Below, in pieces: positions 1 through 4,737 of a stretch of 8,392 bases of DNA. The notes beneath the pieces were generated by a model. It was not told the origin of the DNA. It worked only from the letters and a program-made list of their open reading frames with translations, and did not search any database. The translations under genes and the position numbers were made by a program. Positions within the stretch are counted from its first letter, which is position 1, and each line of letters starts with the position of its first letter. The stretch is from Gorillibacterium sp. GTDB taxonomy: Bacteria; Bacillota; Bacilli; Paenibacillales; NBRC-103111. The DNA lies in the NCBI GenBank assembly GCA_014380705.1, contig JACMJI010000111.1, forward strand, positions 1 through 8,392, written 5' to 3'.

Positions 1-19
1 ATTCATTAAAAAGACGAAT

Positions 20-51
20 GACCTTTTGCTTCTTCAGGAAAGGTCCTTTTT
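20..51 (+). terminator. Rho-independent terminator of an upstream gene
   Basis: GACCTTT (20-26) pairs perfectly with AAAGGTC (39-45) across a 12-base loop and is followed by C and a run of five T. An A-rich segment before the stem can also pair with the T run, as in a bidirectional terminator. The gene it serves lies before the window. The stem is only 7 bp, so efficiency is uncertain. Confidence 0.7.
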
Positions 52-65
52 ATTAAAATATCATA

Positions 66-87
66 AGTATAAGTTTCTCCTTATACT
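66..87. repeat. Inverted repeat upstream of the membrane-protein operon
   Basis: AGTATAAG (66-73) and CTTATACT (80-87) form a perfect 8-bp inverted repeat around TTTCTC. It lies about 115 bases before the first start codon and just after the upstream terminator. It could be an operator or a leader hairpin. It is AT-rich and has no uninterrupted T run after it, so a terminator role is less likely. I could not place a convincing sigma-A promoter between it and the gene. Confidence 0.45.
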
Positions 88-201
88 GTTCTTTAATTTT
101 ATTGGTAAACCCATGGTTTCACGAAAGCCGCAAAGCGTTTACCCTTAATTACATTTATAAAGTTACTGCTCATATCCAATAAAGCGTGGGGAGAAACAGT
201 T

Positions 202-1026
202 ATGGAAACGGAAAAACGAAAAATTGTTATTCATGAAATAGAGTACTGGCGAAAAAATCGCCTGTTGCCTGAGCAATATTGTGATTTTCTCCAAAATCTA
301 TATCAGGAAAATGCGGATAACCAAGGTAAACGTATTCTTGGCGTATCTGCTGGTCAGATTAGAGATGCTAAGATTACAACTTTTATCCTAATTATGTCCT
401 TAGTTGGGATCATTTTCTATGTTGGATTTTATTTTACCTCTTTTCCCTTTCCTATGCAAATGATGATCATTGCTTTAACTGTCCTGATATTCTTTACATG
501 GGGAGTTCGAAAAAGGTCTCAACAACAAACCACTGCTTTCTTGTGCCTATGGACCGGTGCTCTAATTGCGCCGACAGCAGGGCTTTATTTTATTATGGAA
601 CTCAGTGGGGAACCCTCTGCTTTAGCAGTCCTATTAGGTGCTAGTGCATTACTCTGGATTGTTACTGGCGTTACATCGCAATTTGCTTCCTTCCACTTCT
701 GTGGGTGGATTGTCGCTATTGTACTCTATGGCTTAATGCTCGGTCAGATCATTCCGAGTCCTGACCTCATCACGTTGCAGTTATATTGGTTACCTATGGG
801 AACGGTTATTGCCTGGCTTGGTTTTCTCTTAAGGTTTCGTAGAGATTCAAACAGTTGGGTACTGATTGCTGTGGGTGCTCTGATGTGGATTAGTCCAGAA
901 ATTTATGGACTGGCTCTCACGGGAATAGTAGATGGCCTGCTACAAATTATACTGGCTGTGAAGTTGCTAGCATCAGCCATACTCTTGTATACAACAAGAA
1001 AAAAATGGACAGAGTGGGTAGCCTAA
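202..1026 (+). CDS. Multi-pass membrane protein, DUF2157-like
   Basis: Function unknown. The 274-residue protein has a soluble, charged N-terminus (about residues 1-55) and then about eight hydrophobic segments, near 57-79, 83-102, 109-131, 137-157, 165-182, 193-211, 218-237 and 242-263. It is therefore an integral inner-membrane protein. The N-terminal pattern of a Trp-Arg helix, 'LLPEQY' and 'LY' (residues 13-34) resembles the cytoplasmic motif at the start of DUF2157 membrane proteins; this is a resemblance from memory, not a search result. The start is supported by GGGGAGA (188-194), 7 bases before the ATG. Its stop codon abuts the ATG of trmK, so the two are probably translationally coupled and co-transcribed. 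Nothing in the sequence links it to tRNA modification. Confidence 0.85.
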   Translation: METEKRKIVIHEIEYWRKNRLLPEQYCDFLQNLYQENADNQGKRILGVSAGQIRDAKITTFILIMSLVGIIFYVGFYFTSFPFPMQMMIIALTVLIFFTWGVRKRSQQQTTAFLCLWTGALIAPTAGLYFIMELSGEPSALAVLLGASALLWIVTGVTSQFASFHFCGWIVAIVLYGLMLGQIIPSPDLITLQLYWLPMGTVIAWLGFLLRFRRDSNSWVLIAVGALMWISPEIYGLALTGIVDGLLQIILAVKLLASAILLYTTRKKWTEWVA

Positions 1027-1782
1027 ATGATAAAGTTATCAAAACGATTGCAGATCATTGCAGATTATGTTCCTAGCGGAAGTCGTCTTGCTGATATTGG
1101 TTCGGATCATGCTTTACTACCTGTATATTTGGCTTCCCAAGGTAAGGTTTCCTTTGCCGTTGCAGGTGAAGTTAACCCAGGTCCCTTTCAGGCAGCAGTC
1201 AAGCAAGTGCGCGAAGCAGGACTAGAACAAATGGTTAGTGTCCGTAAAGGAGACGGCCTTGCTGTTATTCAAACCGATGAAGTGAATGTTGTAACGATCG
1301 CTGGTATGGGCGGTAGTTTAATAGCGACCATTCTTACAGCCTCACCAGAAAAATTGTCTCATGTTGATCGACTAATCCTTCAACCTAATGTAGCTGAAGA
1401 TCGAGTTCGGCGTTATCTTGTAGAGCATGATTGGTGGCTTATGGATGAAGACATCGTAGAAGAGGACGGTAAGATTTACGAAGTTCTGCTTGCTGTCCGC
1501 CACCCACAGGCAAAGATATTAAACCAAGACCTTTATTGTGATTATACGAATGGATTCCAAGCAGACGGTCAACTGCTTATGCGGATGGGTCCTTATTTGC
1601 TCAAAAAGGGTGGGGATGTTTTCTGTAAAAAGTGGAACAGCGAGATCGATAAGCTAATCCGCATTGAGGAACAGCTTCATTCTTCTGAATTAGAAACGGC
1701 AAGAGAGAAGCAATTGGAACTGCGGCAGGATATTAGAATCTTCTCGGAGGTGCTAAAATGCTTGCAAATGGACAGACAGTAA
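1027..1782 (+). CDS. trmK: tRNA (adenine(22)-N1)-methyltransferase TrmK
   Basis: This is a cytoplasmic SAM-dependent enzyme that methylates N1 of adenine 22 in the tRNA D-loop (TrmK/YqfN family, DUF633). The 251 residues are close to the usual length. The SAM-binding motif DIGSDHALLP is at residues 23-32, followed by the family block AGEVNPGPFQ (46-55), TIAGMGG (90-96), the LQPN motif (118-121) and DGKIYEV (147-153). The C-terminal third is a charged helical region, the probable coiled coil of this family. The ATG directly follows the TAA of the previous gene (TAAATG) without a strong ribosome binding site, so coupling is likely. The last 25 bases overlap the next gene in another frame. The TrmK–Nif3 order is the familiar one in Bacilli. 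Confidence 0.95.
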   Translation: MIKLSKRLQIIADYVPSGSRLADIGSDHALLPVYLASQGKVSFAVAGEVNPGPFQAAVKQVREAGLEQMVSVRKGDGLAVIQTDEVNVVTIAGMGGSLIATILTASPEKLSHVDRLILQPNVAEDRVRRYLVEHDWWLMDEDIVEEDGKIYEVLLAVRHPQAKILNQDLYCDYTNGFQADGQLLMRMGPYLLKKGGDVFCKKWNSEIDKLIRIEEQLHSSELETAREKQLELRQDIRIFSEVLKCLQMDRQ

Positions 1783-2873
1783 TTGGTATGATGGAGAAAC
1801 TCGCCCCAAAGCATGTTGCAGAGGAAGGGGACAAAATCGGACTTCAAGTTGGCACTCTGCAGAAGAATATCACTGGGGTACTTGTGACTCTTGATGTAAA
1901 CGACAAGGTTGTAGATGAGGCGATTCAGCTTGGAGCCAATCTGATCATCGCCCATCACGCAGTCATCTTCCGACCCTTGCAGCATTTGCAGACAGACAAT
2001 CCAATGGGAAGATTGGTTGAGAAGCTGATTAAGCATGATATTGCTGTATACATCAGCCATACGAATCTAGATATTACCGAAGGTGGTCTAAATGACTGGA
2101 TGGCAGAAGCTCTTGGGATTCAGGAGGCTTCAATACTTAAGGAAGTGCATCAAGAAAACCTGTATAAGCTTGTTGTCTTTGTACCAAAGGACCATCACCA
2201 AAAGGTGCTTGACGCTATATTGAATGCCGGTGCGGGTTCAATTGGTAATTACAGTCACTGCAGTTTTCTTACAGAAGGTTCTGGGAGTTTCCTTCCTATG
2301 GAGGGGGCGAAGCCCTTTATTGGCAGCCCAGGCAAGCTAGCACAGGTTGTAGAGATGCGAATCGAAACCATTGTTTCTCAAGGTATTCGCAATAAGGTCA
2401 TACAGGCAATGCTTAAAGCTCATCCTTATGAAGAAGTCGCCTATGACCTGTACCCAATAGAACAGAAGGGTCGTAGTTTTGGTTTAGGTAGGGTCGGTTA
2501 CCTGCAGGAACCCGTCTCGTTATCCGCTTATGTGGAGACAGTAAAAACAGGTTTGGGGGTAGGGCGAGTGCGGGTGTGTGGCGACCTGAATCGCTCGATA
2601 AGCAAAGTTGCCGTTCTTGGTGGGGCAGGCAGCAAATTTCTTAACAGTGCTCTATTTAAGGGGGCAGACGTGTTTGTCACAGGAGATGTTGATTTTCATA
2701 CGGCCCAAGATGCTCTGATGGCCGGAATAGCCATGATTGATCCTGGCCATCATGCGGAGAAGATGATGAAGCACAAAGTCGCACAATGGATGCAGGATCG
2801 TCTTAGTGAAAAAAAATCTGCCACCCGAGTTTATTGCTCAGCGGTTGATACGGATCCATTTTGTTTTATGTAA
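1758..2873 (+). CDS. yqfO: Nif3-like dinuclear metal centre protein (YqfO family)
   Basis: This is a Nif3/DUF34 family protein, a hexameric toroid with a two-metal site per subunit. Its biochemical role is still debated (GTP cyclohydrolase I type 2-like or metal-related). At 371 residues it is the long Bacillus form, with a CutA/PII-like domain (about 130-235) inserted between the two halves of the Nif3 fold. Expected metal ligands are visible: H66 and H67 in IIAHHAVIF, D104 in SHTNLD, and H331 and E334 in DPGHHAEK. The C-terminus DTDPF is also typical. GGAGGTG (1746-1752), 5 bases before the ATG, fixes the start inside the end of trmK. No strong terminator separates it from rnpB, so some read-through into rnpB is possible. 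Confidence 0.95.
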   Translation: MLANGQTVIGMMEKLAPKHVAEEGDKIGLQVGTLQKNITGVLVTLDVNDKVVDEAIQLGANLIIAHHAVIFRPLQHLQTDNPMGRLVEKLIKHDIAVYISHTNLDITEGGLNDWMAEALGIQEASILKEVHQENLYKLVVFVPKDHHQKVLDAILNAGAGSIGNYSHCSFLTEGSGSFLPMEGAKPFIGSPGKLAQVVEMRIETIVSQGIRNKVIQAMLKAHPYEEVAYDLYPIEQKGRSFGLGRVGYLQEPVSLSAYVETVKTGLGVGRVRVCGDLNRSISKVAVLGGAGSKFLNSALFKGADVFVTGDVDFHTAQDALMAGIAMIDPGHHAEKMMKHKVAQWMQDRLSEKKSATRVYCSAVDTDPFCFM

Positions 2874-2896
2874 AGATTTAACCATTTTTTGATGGA

Positions 2897-2925
2897 TTGC
2901 GTTTAGACATTAGCGCCTGTATAAT
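2897..2925 (+). promoter_or_regulatory. Sigma-A promoter of rnpB
   Basis: A perfect -10 box TATAAT (2920-2925) lies 17 bases after a weaker -35 box TTGCGT (2897-2902). The predicted start, about 7 bases after the -10 box, falls at 2932-2933, where the P1 helix of the RNase P RNA begins. The agreement of promoter and RNA 5' end supports both calls. Confidence 0.8.
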
Positions 2926-2932
2926 ATATAAC

Positions 2933-3360
2933 GTTGTCCGGAAGTTTGACTGACAATCGCCGGTGGTTATACGCCACGGGAGGAAAGTCCGGGCTCCACA
3001 GGGCAGGATGCTGGATAACGTCCAGTCAACGCGAGTTGAAGGAAAGTGCCACAGAAATGGACCGCCGATGGCCTGCTTCTCTAGGGAAGCAGTGCACAGG
3101 CAAGGGTGGAACCGTGGTGTAAGAGACCACGAGAGACTATGGTGACATAGCCTCTGGTAAACCCCATCTGGAGCAAGACCTAAGAGGACGTGGGTGCAGG
3201 CAACTGCACCACCTTTAGCCCGAAGGGCGTCCGGGTTGGTCGCTGAAGCCATGCAGCAATGTATGGCGTAGATAGATGATTGTCGCTTCAATGGCGGGAG
3301 GGGAGACCCGTTACTACCGCCCGAAGTACAGAACCCGGCTTACGGAAAGCTTTCGACGAC
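2933..3360 (+). ncRNA. rnpB: RNase P RNA, bacterial type A
   Basis: This is the catalytic RNA of RNase P, which removes 5' leaders from precursor tRNAs together with the RnpA protein. Universal core elements are present: GGGAGGAAAGTCC (2978-2990) followed by GGGCTCCACAGGGCAGG, then ACCGCCGATGGCC (3060-3072), GGTAAACCCC with GGAGCAAG (3156-3178, the L15 loop whose GGU pairs with tRNA CCA), GATAGATGATTGTC and ACAGAACCCGGCTTA near the 3' end. The ends pair as helix P1: GTTGTC, one bulged C and GGAAGTTT at the 5' end match AAGCTTTCGACGAC at the 3' end. Order and wording match the E. coli-like type A, not B. subtilis type B. There is an extra hairpin-forming insert at about 3284-3328, in the P19 position. 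Ends are estimated from P1 and may be off by a few bases. Confidence 0.96.
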
Positions 3361-3362
3361 AT

Positions 3363-3406
3363 CAACAAAGCCCACAATGCGGATTAACGCATTGTGGGCT
3401 TTGTTG
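3363..3406. terminator. Shared bidirectional terminator of rnpB and the coat-like gene
   Basis: CAACAAAGCCCACAATGCG (3363-3381) is perfectly complementary to 3388-3406, giving a 19-bp stem with a GATTAA loop. The stem begins 3 bases after the rnpB P1 helix on the plus strand. It lies 14 bases after the stop codon of the minus-strand gene at 3421. The distal arm is T-rich on both strands (GGGCTTTGTTG), so it can terminate convergent transcription from both sides, although there is no pure T run. Confidence 0.85.
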
Positions 3407-3420
3407 TGATTGTCTACATA

Positions 3421-3651
3421 CTAACGACCAAGGGGAGCAGTGGTAAACCCAGGTATCACTACGTTGCGTTCACTAACCGTGTAGAAATGCTGGTAAACAG
3501 GAACCAAATGGATGCGATTGATAACCTCGAACGGATGGATTACCTGTACGACCTGTGGTTTGTAAAAATCTCTGCACACAATTTGAGGCTCACAGATAAT
3601 GGGCTCAACCGCTGCACTTTCAACCTCCGGTTTTCCTTTAGATAAAGACAT
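3421..3651 (-). CDS. Putative CotD-like spore coat protein
   Basis: This is a 76-residue protein with no signal peptide or membrane segment. The central part, QIVCRDFYKPQVVQVIHP (23-40) and INRIHLVPVYQHFYTVSE (44-61), follows the 'P-V-IHP ... N--H--VPV--H-Y' pattern of CotD-type coat proteins; this is pattern recognition, not a search. It contains His, Gln and Tyr residues and two Cys. Lysines lie near the N-terminus (K5, K7, K31) and several Gln in the middle, so it could be a transglutaminase substrate. The gene is downstream of tgl on the same strand. An excellent ribosome binding site (GAAAGGAG) supports it as a real gene over the antisense reading frames. It is less His-rich than B. subtilis CotD. 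Confidence 0.65.
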   Translation of the reverse strand: MSLSKGKPEVESAAVEPIICEPQIVCRDFYKPQVVQVIHPFEVINRIHLVPVYQHFYTVSERNVVIPGFTTAPLGR

Positions 3652-3662
3652 CTATTGATCGA

Positions 3663-3670
3663 CTCCTTTC
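3663..3670 (-). promoter_or_regulatory. Ribosome binding site of the CotD-like gene
   Basis: On the minus strand GAAAGGAG is followed by TCGATC and lies 11 bases before the ATG at 3651. The stretch AGAAAGGAGTCGATC matches the complement of the 16S rRNA 3' end at nearly every base. This decides that the minus-strand frame is the coding one here. Confidence 0.8.
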
Positions 3671-3702
3671 TTTAACAGTTATTTTGGAAGGGCGATTCCC
3701 TA

Positions 3703-3711
3703 CAAGATATG
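3703..3711 (-). promoter_or_regulatory. Possible sporulation-type -10 box of the CotD-like gene
   Basis: On the minus strand CATATCTTG lies 51 bases before the start codon. It differs by one base from the sigma-K -10 consensus CATAnnnTA. No clear AC at the -35 position was found. A nearly identical motif lies upstream of tgl. Tentative. Confidence 0.25.
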
Positions 3712-3712
3712 T

Positions 3713-3741
3713 CAAACACACATGCTCTGGCTGTGTGTTTG
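3713..3741. repeat. 10-bp perfect hairpin between tgl and the CotD-like gene
   Basis: CAAACACACA (3713-3722) and TGTGTGTTTG (3732-3741) pair perfectly around a 9-base loop. The hairpin lies 41 bases downstream of the tgl stop and just upstream of the possible -10 box of the next gene. It lacks a T run on either strand, so it may be a weak terminator, an mRNA 3'-end stabiliser or a regulator binding site. Confidence 0.55.
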
Positions 3742-3782
3742 CCGGGGGTCATTTATCATTACCGCCTATATTAATCAATTTT

Positions 3783-4628
3783 TTATGCCAAGAAGCGGTG
3801 ATAAACGGTATGACCGATTCTCGTCGTGAGAAGCGATTCACTTAATAAGACGCCATCCGTTTCTAATCTCCAGATGTTGTTTGGTACGTCAAGGCCATTT
3901 ACCCACTTCTCCATTGCCCGGTACCCCGGAGCGACGACAATATTTGAGATAAAGGCGGAAATCATGCTTCCCAGTCGCCGGTTCCTATTGAGAGTTGCGA
4001 TGATCTGCTCAGATGGTACAATACCGATACCATGACCAAAATAATAGTAATTATCCATTTTGACCGTATTCTCCCCGATCCACCATGGGGTTTCCGGGGA
4101 AACGTCTGGATTCTCAAAGTATACGATATCTCCGGGAAATACGCCCTTTGATGGATCTATTCGTTGTAAAAATAAATCCTGATCATAGTTCCAATCATAG
4201 AGGGTGAGATCGGCAAACCTCTGATTAAATACGGCATCGCCGACAGTTTCTAGAATGGCGCGGTATAAAACAATGACCATGGCAGTGGCACATTCAAATG
4301 CGTATAAGGAACCATTGAGGTAGATATCACGAATTCCTTCGGAGGACATTACATTGTTGCGGAGGACGAATGCACCCTTTGGTGTGCGGGTCCAGAACCA
4401 CGGATTACTAGTTGATTTAGCAAAGGTAGCAAATCGGGCTCCACTACGCGATAACAAACGAGCGCTCTCCAGAATGTTTGCTCGTAATCGAAGCTCAAAA
4501 AGGAGCGAAGAGGGCGTTTCATATTTAAAAGGAACAGGGCTAGCACTTTTTAATTCATAAATCATTCGCTCAGGAGGGGTAAGCTTGGCTGGACTTATAG
4601 GGGCACTTCCGTCAGCAAATAGGATCAT
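3783..4628 (-). CDS. tgl: Protein-glutamine gamma-glutamyltransferase (spore coat transglutaminase) Tgl
   Basis: Tgl forms gamma-glutamyl-lysine isopeptide bonds between proteins of the spore coat during and after coat assembly. The catalytic Cys is C113 in YAFECATAMVIV. E186 (in WWIGEN) and H199 (in YFGHGIG) match the Cys-Glu-His triad known for B. subtilis Tgl (C116, E187, H200). The blocks FELRLRANI, SGARFATF, LYDWNYD and GDIVYFENPD also match the family. At 281 residues it is about 35 longer than the 245-residue B. subtilis enzyme, through a C-terminal tail after about residue 235. The ATG has only a modest site (AGGGA, 5 bases upstream), but the N-terminus aligns with known homologues. 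In Bacillus the gene is expressed late in the mother cell under sigma-K, and the same is inferred here. It lies 109 bases after the S8 protease gene. Confidence 0.95.
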   Translation of the reverse strand: MILFADGSAPISPAKLTPPERMIYELKSASPVPFKYETPSSLLFELRLRANILESARLLSRSGARFATFAKSTSNPWFWTRTPKGAFVLRNNVMSSEGIRDIYLNGSLYAFECATAMVIVLYRAILETVGDAVFNQRFADLTLYDWNYDQDLFLQRIDPSKGVFPGDIVYFENPDVSPETPWWIGENTVKMDNYYYFGHGIGIVPSEQIIATLNRNRRLGSMISAFISNIVVAPGYRAMEKWVNGLDVPNNIWRLETDGVLLSESLLTTRIGHTVYHRFLA

Positions 4629-4662
4629 GATTATCCCTGCTTTCCAATATAGGAGTATTACC

Positions 4663-4671
4663 CATGATATG
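4663..4671 (-). promoter_or_regulatory. Possible sporulation-type -10 box of tgl
   Basis: On the minus strand CATATCATG lies 34 bases before the tgl ATG. It matches sigma-K CATAnnnTA except for the last base. No clear -35 AC is seen 16 bases upstream, where an A-rich run occurs. The spacing to the gene suits a promoter, but the match is weak. Confidence 0.25.
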
Positions 4672-4719
4672 TGCTGATATTTTTTTTGCCACAGTACCCC
4701 TTAAAGTCAGTCTTTACCT

Positions 4720-4737
4720 TATCAATAGGTCTTGATA
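4720..4737. repeat. Small inverted repeat directly after the S8 protease gene
   Basis: TATCAA (4720-4725) and TTGATA (4732-4737) form a 6-bp stem with a 6-base loop immediately after the protease stop codon. There is no T run on the minus strand, so it is a poor terminator and read-through into tgl is possible. Confidence 0.35.

Noticed and set aside
137..166. TTTACC and TATAAA as a promoter for the first gene
   Set aside because: The boxes are only 12 bases apart, too short for sigma-A, and no better pair was found.
1677..2060. Minus-strand frame of 127 residues
   Set aside because: It is antisense to the trmK/yqfO junction, where both plus-strand proteins are well recognised.
2878..3291. 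Open frames of 60-137 residues on both strands across 2878-3291
   Set aside because: They lie on the RNase P RNA, whose conserved blocks and P1 helix explain the sequence. The predicted peptides have no recognisable domain.
3394..3645. Plus-strand frame of 83 residues
   Set aside because: It starts inside the terminator stem and has no ribosome binding site. The opposite strand has an excellent site and a coat-like protein.
4681..4687. T-run near 4680 as a terminator
   Set aside because: On the plus strand no gene ends there. On the minus strand it reads as an A-run with no stem before it.
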